Of a stretch of 41,542 nt of DNA, positions 34,796-41,542 are shown piece after piece. Where the stretch lies: the NCBI GenBank assembly GCA_900546445.1, contig URCV01000011.1:1-41542 (forward strand). Direction: 5' to 3'. Source of the DNA: an uncultured Bacteroidales bacterium. Lineage in GTDB: Bacteria; Bacteroidota; Bacteroidia; Bacteroidales; UBA932. How positions within the stretch are numbered: the stretch's first letter is position 1; every line of letters starts with the position of its first letter. The notes under the pieces are model-generated. The model had not been told where the DNA came from and made no database searches. It saw nothing but the letters and a program-made list of their open reading frames with translations. The position numbers were made by a program, and so were the translations under genes.

Positions 34796-34826
34796 CAAAT
34801 TTAAGAAATATTGGAAACTATTGCAA
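34796..34826 (-). promoter_or_regulatory. Promoter of the coaX cluster
   Basis: On the minus strand TTG (34826-34824), a 20-bp spacer and TAAATTTG (34803-34796) form a full -33/-7 promoter. The -33 box lies in the last codons of mfd. The leader is about 15 nt. Confidence 0.7.
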
Positions 34827-37800
34827 TTTCTTTATCGTATCTAATGCCTCTTTTGTCGAATTGATGCCTCGCGTGATGATTTTAAGCTTTCCTTCGCTCT
34901 GTTTCAGAGCGAAAGGAGACTTGTTTATCTTCTCTAAAATCTGAGCGAATGCCTCGGACGTAAAGTAGTCGGACATAGGGTTCGAAATGAAAAAGCATAT
35001 GAACATACCGTTCTTGATAATGATTTTCTCGAAGCCCAACTGCTGAGCCACATTCCTTATCTTCACGATATTGAAAAGATTGTCCACCTGAGGCGGGCAT
35101 TTGCCGAAACGGTCTTCCAACTGCGCGTAGAGCCTGTCGATTTCCTTTTCGGAGAAGAAAGAATCCAACTGTTTGTAGATTCGCATCTTTTCCGCCGTAA
35201 TGTCTATGTATTCGTCCGGGATGAAGGCCTGCTGGTCCGTCTCGATGGAGCAATCCGAAGAAATATTCTCCCGCCTTCCACCGGTAATGTTCTGACCTAT
35301 CTCCAGACCCAATTCCTCCATAGCCTCCGAAAGAATCTTCTGATACGTCTCATAACCCATATCCATAATGAAGCCGCTCTGCTCCGCACCCAAAAGGTTT
35401 CCGGCTCCCCTTATGTCCAAATCTTGCATAGCTATGTTAAACCCGCTTCCCAAATCCGAAAACTCCTCTATCGCCTTAAGTCTCTTTCGGGCATCGTCGG
35501 TAACCGTAGAAAGAGGAGGCACTATCAGATAGCAGAAAGACTTCTTGTTGCTTCGTCCTACCCTTCCTCGCAACTGATGCAAATCGCTTAGTCCTATATT
35601 CTGCGCCTGATTGATTATTATGGTGTTAGCGTTAGGTATGTCCAGTCCGTTCTCTATGATGGTAGTGCACAAGAGAAGATCGTAGTCTCCATTTATGAAA
35701 CTGAGCATCTTGTCCTCGAGCTCCTTAGATGCCATCTGTCCGTGAGCCACGCAGATACGCATATCGGGTATGAGCCTGTGCAGTATATCCTCTATTCCGG
35801 CCAATTCCTCCACTCTGTTATGCAGGAAGAACACCTGTCCGCCACGCTTGAGCTCGTACTCTATTATGGAACGTATTTCCTTCTCCTCGAACAGGATAAT
35901 CTCCGTCTGAACCGGAATTCTATTAGAAGGAGGAGTAGATATGATGCTCAAGTCGCGCGCGCCCAAAAGCGAGAACTGCAATGTTCTAGGTATAGGAGTG
36001 GCCGTGAGCGTAAGCGTGTCTATGTTAGACTTGAGCTGACGCAGTTTTTCCTTCGCCGCCACGCCGAACTTCTGCTCCTCGTCAATTATCAGCAAACCCA
36101 AATCCTTGAACTCGAAGTCAGCCGACAGAATCTTGTGCGTACCTATCAATATGTCTATGAGACCCGCCTTCAAATCATTCTTTATGGCCTTGATTTCGGC
36201 CGCGGTCCTAAACCTGCTAACATAATCGACCCTGCACGGCAGTCCTTTGAGCCTACCCGTGAAAGTATTGAAATGCTGTAAGGCCAATATGGTCGTAGGC
36301 ACCAGCACGGCCACCTGCTTCCCGTCCGCCACCGCCTTGAACGCCGCCCTTATGGCCAATTCGGTCTTTCCGAATCCCACATCTCCGCAAATTAGCCTGT
36401 CCATAGGAGGAGTATCCTCCATATCTCGCTTGATGGCCTTCGTAGCCTCTTCCTGGTCCGGAGTATCCTCGTACATAAACGAAGATTCCAATTCGTCCTG
36501 CAAGTAAGAATCGGCAGAGAAGGCAAATCCTTTCTGGGCCCTGCGCTTGGCATAGAGTTGAATGAGATCCTTCGCTATATCCTTTACTTTTCGCTTGGCA
36601 TTGTTCTTAAGAGTAATCCAAGACTTCGAGCCCAGCTTATTGATTTTAGGAGGCTCCCCGTCCTTCGAGCGGTAGAGGGAAATCTTATGCAATCCGTGAA
36701 CAGATACGAACACGACGTCTCCGTCCTTATAGGTGAGTTTCACGACCTCCTTATAGCGACCCATATCGTCCTTGATTCGCACCAATCCCCCGAACACTCC
36801 TATACCGTGGTCGATATGCACTATGTAGTCGCCTATATTGAACGACGCCAAATCGTTTATAGTCAATTGCTGGGTCTTTTCTACCGTCTTTCTTAGGAAA
36901 ACCCTATGGAATCTCTCGAAAATCTCGTGGTCTGAATAGCAACAAATCTTGTCCGCAGCATCTATGAATCCGTTATGGATGCTCTTCCCTACTATGAACT
37001 CCGGTAAAGGACACATCTCCTCTTTCAGGATAGATGTAATTCTGTCGGCTTGGGACTGTTTGTCGCAATAGATATAAAAACTATAACCTCCTTCTATCTT
37101 ACTTCTTACATCCGACGTTAGAAGTTCGAAGTTCTTATTGAATACAGGCTGTGGCTTTATATGGAATTCTACCGGATTCACATTCTGCATACCCAGAGGA
37201 ACCTCGAAATAGACTCTAGGGAATCTTTCGGCGGACTTTACGAAGTCCTTGTCCTTATACATATCGAAGGAATCGTACCAGAGAACGCTATCCTTCGGAA
37301 GGGATTCTACGACGTTTTGCATTTCCTCCCCTCCTTCACATATTATGTCGGATATGATCCGGGCGCTTTCACATTCCTCTTTCGAAAGCTGGGTATTGCA
37401 GTCGAAAATATGTATGTTTTCTATTTCGTCTCCCCAGAAGGAAAGACGGTACGCATCGTTATTCGAATATGAGAAGAAATCGATTATGCTTCCTCGCACT
37501 GCAAATGTTCCCGGCGATGATACGAAGTCCACGCGCTCGTAGCCGGATGCGCCTAAAATCTCGATGATGCGGTCGTGGGAGATTTCATCGCCCTTTTTCA
37601 GCGTATGGCCGGCCTCGGAGATGAGTCTGTTTACCGGTATCGGCTCATCCAGCGCTTCGGGGAAGGTGACAATAATGGTCAGGTCGCCCTCCTTGTGCTC
37701 CACTATGCTCTGGACCGCAGTGGTCCTCTGCACGCTGAGGGTGGATTTGAAATTACTTTTTTCCACACCGTTTCCGGAATTAGGAAGGAAAAACACTCTG

Positions 37801-38003
37801 TCTCCTTCTATCAGATTGTATAAATCTGCTGCGCAATACTCGGCAGTTTCCTGGTTTGGCAAGACTATGAAATGAAGTCCGCTTTTAGCGCAGTCGCTGA
37901 GTACAAACCACTTGGCAGAGAAAAACAGTGAACGGCAGAAAACTTCCCTCTCGGAATGCATTCTGCCTTTAAGCTCTTCTATCGCTTTACTATCTATAGT
38001 CAT
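34818..38003 (-). CDS. mfd: Transcription-repair coupling factor Mfd
   Basis: Mfd displaces RNA polymerase stalled at lesions and recruits UvrA. The protein has 1061 residues, shorter than E. coli Mfd (1148), mainly in the N-terminal UvrB-homology region. The RNA-polymerase-interacting CarD-like domain is at about 385-440 (FNIGDYIVHIDHGIGVFGGL). The translocase motor follows: CGDVGFGKTELAIRAAFKA (Walker A), VLVPTTILALQHF, LLIIDEEQKFGV (Walker B), TLTATPIPRTLQFSLLGARD, LCTTIIENGLDIPNANTIII and QLRGRVGRSNKKSFCYL. The TRCF C-terminal domain (DLGSGFNIAMQDLDIRGAG, LEDRFGKCPPQVDNL) is complete. It is transcribed away from the putative origin. Confidence 0.97.
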   Translation of the reverse strand: MTIDSKAIEELKGRMHSEREVFCRSLFFSAKWFVLSDCAKSGLHFIVLPNQETAEYCAADLYNLIEGDRVFFLPNSGNGVEKSNFKSTLSVQRTTAVQSIVEHKEGDLTIIVTFPEALDEPIPVNRLISEAGHTLKKGDEISHDRIIEILGASGYERVDFVSSPGTFAVRGSIIDFFSYSNNDAYRLSFWGDEIENIHIFDCNTQLSKEECESARIISDIICEGGEEMQNVVESLPKDSVLWYDSFDMYKDKDFVKSAERFPRVYFEVPLGMQNVNPVEFHIKPQPVFNKNFELLTSDVRSKIEGGYSFYIYCDKQSQADRITSILKEEMCPLPEFIVGKSIHNGFIDAADKICCYSDHEIFERFHRVFLRKTVEKTQQLTINDLASFNIGDYIVHIDHGIGVFGGLVRIKDDMGRYKEVVKLTYKDGDVVFVSVHGLHKISLYRSKDGEPPKINKLGSKSWITLKNNAKRKVKDIAKDLIQLYAKRRAQKGFAFSADSYLQDELESSFMYEDTPDQEEATKAIKRDMEDTPPMDRLICGDVGFGKTELAIRAAFKAVADGKQVAVLVPTTILALQHFNTFTGRLKGLPCRVDYVSRFRTAAEIKAIKNDLKAGLIDILIGTHKILSADFEFKDLGLLIIDEEQKFGVAAKEKLRQLKSNIDTLTLTATPIPRTLQFSLLGARDLSIISTPPSNRIPVQTEIILFEEKEIRSIIEYELKRGGQVFFLHNRVEELAGIEDILHRLIPDMRICVAHGQMASKELEDKMLSFINGDYDLLLCTTIIENGLDIPNANTIIINQAQNIGLSDLHQLRGRVGRSNKKSFCYLIVPPLSTVTDDARKRLKAIEEFSDLGSGFNIAMQDLDIRGAGNLLGAEQSGFIMDMGYETYQKILSEAMEELGLEIGQNITGGRRENISSDCSIETDQQAFIPDEYIDITAEKMRIYKQLDSFFSEKEIDRLYAQLEDRFGKCPPQVDNLFNIVKIRNVAQQLGFEKIIIKNGMFICFFISNPMSDYFTSEAFAQILEKINKSPFALKQSEGKLKIITRGINSTKEALDTIKKLQ

Positions 38004-38242
38004 AAAATTGTTAATAAATCTGTGGATAACTCGTGGATTACATTGTGGATAACTTTATCAAAAAAGTTGTTAACACTACATTTCCCACGTTTTCCACAGC
38101 TTATCAAAAATTGTTAACATCTTAATCGTTTGACATTCAATACGCTTTTTGAGTTATCAACATTTCCACAGGAATATAAAAAACATCAAGAAATTCAATT
38201 AAATAAATTATATTTGTATGTTTTTTTAGAAAGCGGTGGTAA
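38004..38242. other. Candidate chromosomal origin of replication (oriC)
   Basis: This 239-bp gap between divergent mfd and ruvB holds a cluster of DnaA boxes (consensus TTATCCACA). Two are perfect on the minus strand (38021-38029 and 38044-38052), with a weaker CGTGGATTA between them (38032-38040). On the plus strand are TTTTCCACA (38090-38098), TTATCAACA (38154-38162) and ATTTCCACA (38162-38170). TTGTTAAYA occurs three times (38008-38016, 38067-38075, 38111-38119). Bases 38171-38230 are almost pure A/T and could be the unwinding element. Genes left of it run mostly leftward and those right of it rightward. dnaA is not adjacent, so the call is inferred from boxes and gene direction. Confidence 0.65.
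38209..38216 (+). promoter_or_regulatory. -7 element TATATTTG of ruvB
   Basis: TATATTTG lies 26 bp before the ruvB ATG, inside the AT-rich end of the origin candidate. No -33 TTG at 20 bp. Confidence 0.5.
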
Positions 38243-39265
38243 ATGACGGATTTCAACCCCCATAGCGCTGTCGAAAGCAAAGATAAGGATTTGGATGGAA
38301 TTATTCGTCCCCAAGACCTGGAAGATTTTACAGGCCAGAGGGAAATTGTGTCCAACCTACATATTTATGTTCAGGCGGCCAAATTGAGAGGGGAGTCTTT
38401 AGACCACACTTTGTTTCACGGCCCACCGGGATTGGGTAAGACTACATTGGCCCATATCATCGCGAATGAGATGGGAGTGAACCTGAAGATTACTTCAGGG
38501 CCGGTGCTGGACAAGCCGGGCGATTTGGCCGGACTGCTGACCTCGCTGGAGACCGGTGACGTGCTTTTTATAGATGAGATTCACAGACTTAGTCCTGAGG
38601 TGGAGGAGTATCTCTATTCCGCTATGGAGGACTTTGTCATCGACATCATGATAGACAAAGGTCCCGGGGCGAGGTCCGTACGCATATCGCTGAACCCGTT
38701 TACGCTGGTGGGCGCCACTACCAGAAGTGGTTTGCTTACGGCTCCGCTACGCGCGCGCTTCGGCATTACCTGCGCTCTGGAGTACTACGACGTGGCGGAT
38801 TTGACGCATATCGTCACTCGTAGCGCATCCATACTGAAGGTGGGCATAGACGAGAAGGCCGCGGTGGAGATAGCCATGAGAAGCCGTGGTACGCCTCGAA
38901 TCGCGAATTCGCTGCTTCGAAGGGTGCGTGACTTCGCCCAGGTGATGGGGGATGGCAGGATAGATTTGGGCATAGCCAAGTATGCCTTGGACAAGTTGAA
39001 GATAGATACGAGGGGATTGGACTCCATAGACAACAAGATACTTGGTGCGATAATAAATAACTTCAAGGGTGGACCTGTGGGGGCCAATACCATCGCCACG
39101 GCGATAGGGGAGGACCAAGGTACATTCGAGGAAGTGTACGAACCTTTCCTGATTAAGGAGGGTTTCATAGTGAGGACTCAGAGGGGAAGGGTAGCCACGG
39201 AATTGGCTTATAAGCATTTAGGAATGGATGCGCCTCGAAGGGACACGGAGCAGCTTTTGTTTTAG
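38243..39265 (+). CDS. ruvB: Holliday junction branch-migration helicase RuvB
   Basis: RuvB is the hexameric AAA+ motor that with RuvA moves Holliday junctions. The 340 residues match the family. IIRPQDLEDFTGQREIVSNL, HGPPGLGKTTLAHIIANEMG (Walker A), VLFIDEIHRLSPEVEEYLYSA (Walker B), VGATTRSGLLTAPLRARFGI (sensor 1 and Arg finger) and RSRGTPRIANSLLRRVRDFA (sensor 2) are all present. The winged-helix end contains YEPFLIKEGFIVRTQRGRVA. It is the first rightward gene beyond the origin candidate and lies 27 bp before sdhA, with which it may share a transcript. Confidence 0.98.
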   Translation: MTDFNPHSAVESKDKDLDGIIRPQDLEDFTGQREIVSNLHIYVQAAKLRGESLDHTLFHGPPGLGKTTLAHIIANEMGVNLKITSGPVLDKPGDLAGLLTSLETGDVLFIDEIHRLSPEVEEYLYSAMEDFVIDIMIDKGPGARSVRISLNPFTLVGATTRSGLLTAPLRARFGITCALEYYDVADLTHIVTRSASILKVGIDEKAAVEIAMRSRGTPRIANSLLRRVRDFAQVMGDGRIDLGIAKYALDKLKIDTRGLDSIDNKILGAIINNFKGGPVGANTIATAIGEDQGTFEEVYEPFLIKEGFIVRTQRGRVATELAYKHLGMDAPRRDTEQLLF

Positions 39266-39292
39266 AAAACAATATTAATAATTATAAAAGAA

Positions 39293-41239
39293 ATGGCAGA
39301 TAAACTTATTTCCAAAATTCCTGACGGACCATTGGCCGAGAAATGGACCAAGCATAAGTCAGAAATCCATCTTGTCAGCCCTAACAACAAGAGAAAATTG
39401 GACATCATCGTAGTCGGTACAGGCCTTGGCGGCGCTTCTGCAGCTGCTTCACTTGGTGAACTTGGCTATAATGTCAAGATTTTCTGCATCAGTGATTCCC
39501 CTCGTCGTGCTCACTCCATCGCAGCACAGGGAGGTATCAATGCTGCCAAGAACTACCAGAATGACAATGACTCCGTCTATCGTCTTTTCTATGATACGAT
39601 AAAGGGTGGTGACTATCGTTCTCGCGAAGCTAATGTTTACCGTCTTGCAGAGGTCAGTTCAGCTATTATCGACCAGTGTGCAGCGCAGGGCGTTCCTTTC
39701 GCACGTGAATACGGCGGATATTTGTCTAACCGTTCATTCGGTGGCGTACAGGTAAGTCGTACATTCTATGCCAGGGGCCAAACCGGTCAGCAGCTTTTGC
39801 TCGGCGCTTATGCGGCCCTTAACCGTCAGATAGCAGCGGGTACCGTTCAGAGCTACCCTCGTCATGAGATGCTCGACCTCGTATTGATTAACGGTGAGGC
39901 TAAGGGTATCATAGCCCGTAACCTCGTTACCGGACAGCTCGAGCGCTTCGGTGCACACGCAGTGGTTATCGCTACAGGTGGTTATGGAAATGTATATTTC
40001 CTTTCTACGAACGCTATGAACAGTAATGGTTCTGCAGCTATACAGTGCTGGAAGAAAGGTGCTTATTTCGCAAACCCTTGTTTCGCACAGATTCACCCTA
40101 CCTGTATTCCTGTACACGGTGAGCAGCAGTGCAAGCTTACCCTTATGTCCGAGTCGCTTCGTAACGACGGACGTATCTGGGTTCCTAAGAAGATTGAGGA
40201 CGTAGAAAAACTTCGTAAACACGAGATTAAACCTTCACAGATTCCTGCAGAGGATCGTGACTACTATCTCGAGCGCCGTTACCCTGCATTCGGTAACTTG
40301 GTACCTCGTGACGTGGCTTCACGTGCCGCTAAGGAAAGATGTGACGCAGGTTTCGGTGTAAACGAGACAGGTAAGGCCGTGTTCCTCGACTTCTCCGACG
40401 CTATCGCACGTCTGGGACACAAAAAGGTGGCAGAGCGTTATGGTAACCTCTTCGATATGTACGAGAAGATTACCGCTACTTCACCTTGGGAAGAGCCTAT
40501 GATGATTTACCCTGCTATTCACTACACTATGGGTGGTATCTGGGTAGACTACGATCTCGAAACTACTATCCCTGGTCTTTACGCTATCGGTGAGGCTAAC
40601 TTCTCTGACCACGGTGGAAACCGTCTTGGCGCTTCTGCCCTTATGCAGGGATTGGCCGATGGTTACTTCATCCTTCCTGTCACTATCGGAGATTACCTCT
40701 CCAAGAAGTTCGCAGAGCCTAAGACCGATATTAACCGTCCTGAGTTCGTAGAGGCTGAAAAGGCCGTTCAAAAGCGTATAGACAACCTCTTCGCAGTGAA
40801 GGGTACCGTTCCTGTAGACGTTCTTCATAAGGAACTTGGCCACATTATGTGGGAGTACGTAGGTATGGCTCGCGATGCCGAGGGTCTTAAGAAGGCCATT
40901 AAGGAAATCGACGAACTCAAGGAGAGATTCTATAAGACCGTAAGGGTTCCGGGCACTCAGTTCGAGTTCAACCAGGAGCTTGAAAAGGCACTTCGTCTTG
41001 AGGACTTCTTCGAAATCGGCAAACTTATGGCTCGTGACGCTTACGAAAGAAATGAGTCTTGTGGTGGTCACTTCCGTATCGAAAGTCAGACCGAGGAAGG
41101 CGAGGCTAAGCGTGATGACAAGAACTTTATGCACGTCGCAGCGTGGGAGTATAAGGGTGAGGGAGTAGAGCCTGAACTCCACAAGGAACCGCTGAACTAC
41201 GAATTTATAGAGGTTAAAACAAGAAATTACAAAGACTAA
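39293..41239 (+). CDS. sdhA: Succinate dehydrogenase/fumarate reductase flavoprotein subunit
   Basis: The catalytic subunit interconverts succinate and fumarate and passes electrons to SdhB. It has 648 residues. DIIVVGTGLGGASAAASLGE is the FAD-binding Rossmann motif. RAHSIAAQGGINAAKNY contains the His that carries covalent FAD. HPTCIPV and HYTMGGIWVDYDLETTIPGL are active-site and dicarboxylate-binding segments. AIGEANFSDHGGNRLGASAL binds FAD. The length and sequence are of the long Bacteroidetes form. Codons are biased to CGT, GGT and GTA, unlike most neighbours, as expected for a very highly expressed gene. sdhB follows after 4 bp, but sdhC, normally first in this operon in Bacteroidetes, is missing here and lies at 5859-6593. 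Confidence 0.97.
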   Translation: MADKLISKIPDGPLAEKWTKHKSEIHLVSPNNKRKLDIIVVGTGLGGASAAASLGELGYNVKIFCISDSPRRAHSIAAQGGINAAKNYQNDNDSVYRLFYDTIKGGDYRSREANVYRLAEVSSAIIDQCAAQGVPFAREYGGYLSNRSFGGVQVSRTFYARGQTGQQLLLGAYAALNRQIAAGTVQSYPRHEMLDLVLINGEAKGIIARNLVTGQLERFGAHAVVIATGGYGNVYFLSTNAMNSNGSAAIQCWKKGAYFANPCFAQIHPTCIPVHGEQQCKLTLMSESLRNDGRIWVPKKIEDVEKLRKHEIKPSQIPAEDRDYYLERRYPAFGNLVPRDVASRAAKERCDAGFGVNETGKAVFLDFSDAIARLGHKKVAERYGNLFDMYEKITATSPWEEPMMIYPAIHYTMGGIWVDYDLETTIPGLYAIGEANFSDHGGNRLGASALMQGLADGYFILPVTIGDYLSKKFAEPKTDINRPEFVEAEKAVQKRIDNLFAVKGTVPVDVLHKELGHIMWEYVGMARDAEGLKKAIKEIDELKERFYKTVRVPGTQFEFNQELEKALRLEDFFEIGKLMARDAYERNESCGGHFRIESQTEEGEAKRDDKNFMHVAAWEYKGEGVEPELHKEPLNYEFIEVKTRNYKD

Positions 41240-41243
41240 GGAA

Positions 41244-41542
41244 ATGGAATTCAATCTTAAAATATGGCGTCAGAAGAACGCTAAGGCAAAAGGACATTTC
41301 GAGACATATCACATTTCGGGAATAGAGGAGGATGCTTCTTTCCTCGAGATGCTCGATATTCTCAATGAGCAGCTTATAAAAGAAGGTAATGATCCGGTAG
41401 CTGTAGAGAGAGGATGCCAGAGTAGCGGTCCTGTTTCTTTCGACCACGATTGCCGCGAGGGTATATGCGGAGCTTGCTCTCTGTACATCGACGGCCGTGC
41501 ACACGGTCCGGACGACCACGTGACTACTTGCCAATTGTTTAT
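41244..41542 (+). CDS. sdhB: Succinate dehydrogenase/fumarate reductase iron-sulfur subunit, N-terminal part
   Basis: An ATG at 41244, four bases after the sdhA stop, opens a frame that runs off the window edge (99 residues seen of about 250). NLKIWRQKNAKAKGHFETY and FLEMLDILNEQLIKEG are typical of Bacteroidetes SdhB. FDHDCREGICGACSLYIDGR (66-85) holds three cysteines of the plant-type [2Fe-2S] cluster, and CQLF carries the fourth. Before the cluster motif there is an extra stretch of about 12 residues (VAVERGCQSSGPVS) with an additional Cys58, which I do not remember in homologs that read PVxFDHDC. The 3Fe-4S and 4Fe-4S domain lies outside the window. Confidence 0.95.
   Translation, partial: MEFNLKIWRQKNAKAKGHFETYHISGIEEDASFLEMLDILNEQLIKEGNDPVAVERGCQSSGPVSFDHDCREGICGACSLYIDGRAHGPDDHVTTCQLF

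Larger units (their letters stand above)
1838..36362. repeat. Dispersed octamer AATTGGCC (both orientations)
   Basis: By eye I find about 24 copies of AATTGGCC/GGCCAATT across the window against roughly 1.3 expected for random sequence. I find about 41 copies of the 7-mer ATTGGCC/GGCCAAT against about 5. Examples begin near 4016, 5038, 5356, 6967, 7424, 9933, 10722, 13276, 14445, 17960, 22044, 24457, 26787, 27101, 32003, 33242, 35800 and 36353. Orientation is balanced (about 21 forward, 20 reverse). Copies lie inside genes and in different frames: TTG-GCC (Leu-Ala), GCC-AAT (Ala-Asn), GGC-CAA (Gly-Gln) and ATT-GGC (Ile-Gly). Confidence 0.6.

Noticed and set aside
1838..36362. AATTGGCC as a Chi- or KOPS-like strand-polar motif
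   Set aside because: The two orientations are about equally frequent (about 21 to 20) and show no switch at the origin candidate.
38004..38242. Plasmid or phage origin rather than chromosomal origin
   Set aside because: Both flanks are core chromosomal genes (mfd, ruvB, sdhAB), no replication-initiator gene is present, and the boxes match the standard DnaA consensus.
40481..41254. Minus-strand frame of 257 codons opposite sdhA
   Set aside because: It is a shadow of the strongly biased codon use of sdhA; sdhA motifs are unambiguous.
1..41542. CRISPR arrays, tRNA or rRNA genes, insertion sequences inside the window
   Set aside because: No regularly spaced repeats, cloverleaf-like sequences, rRNA motifs or transposase genes were recognised; only the left edge shows mobile-element content.

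Overview
The window comes from a member of the Bacteroidales (phylum Bacteroidetes). The evidence is the -7 promoter element TAnnTTTG, scarce Shine-Dalgarno sites, BACON-type and fimbrillin-like lipoproteins, an EF-G2 paralog with degenerate G motifs, DUF3109, a Bacteroidetes-type succinate dehydrogenase/fumarate reductase, and the cluster coaX - outer-membrane protein - TPR protein - lptC - ppiD. Rikenellaceae or a neighbouring gut family is only a guess. No rRNA, tRNA or CRISPR array was recognised.

Layout. Bases 1-182 hold the 5' end of a cfxA-type class A beta-lactamase gene on the minus strand in AT-rich DNA. This is probably the edge of a Tn4555-like mobilizable element, and the junction with the chromosome should lie between about 183 and 358. 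From 359 to 38003 most genes read leftward. They are: a lipoprotein hydrolase, hemW and a coiled-coil membrane protein; lpxK, dusB and an isolated sdhC; a six-gene chain nif3 - inactive M16 homolog - DUF3109 - aminopeptidase P - TPR - U32 protein; two surface lipoproteins; EF-G2; a CpXC protein and a large metallopeptidase/beta-barrel protein; rsmA and ychF; galK, ppiD, lptC, a TPR protein, an outer-membrane protein and coaX; and mfd. Four short plus-strand units interrupt this run (a two-TM protein, a LOG-family gene, thyA-folA and an EEP-family gene). Each ends by overlapping the 3' end of the convergent minus-strand gene.

Between mfd and ruvB (38004-38242) lies an AT-rich region with two perfect DnaA boxes, several near matches and three TTGTTAAYA repeats. 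Gene direction flips here, from leftward to rightward (ruvB, sdhA, sdhB), so this is a good candidate for the chromosomal replication origin.

Genes that work together include succinate dehydrogenase/fumarate reductase (sdhAB at the right end, sdhC about 33 kb away), dTMP/folate synthesis (thyA-folA), the outer envelope (lpxK, lptC, ppiD, outer-membrane proteins), DNA repair (mfd, ruvB) and translation/ribosome genes (EF-G2, rsmA, ychF, dusB).

Two signals span the whole window and are not explained by any gene. The octamer AATTGGCC is strongly over-represented, on both strands and in three reading frames. The tetranucleotide CATG is strongly avoided. I found no classical defence island or biosynthetic cluster. 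The candidates for something new are the AATTGGCC signal, the origin candidate, the inactive M16 protein inside a tightly coupled operon, and the metallopeptidase/beta-barrel fusion.
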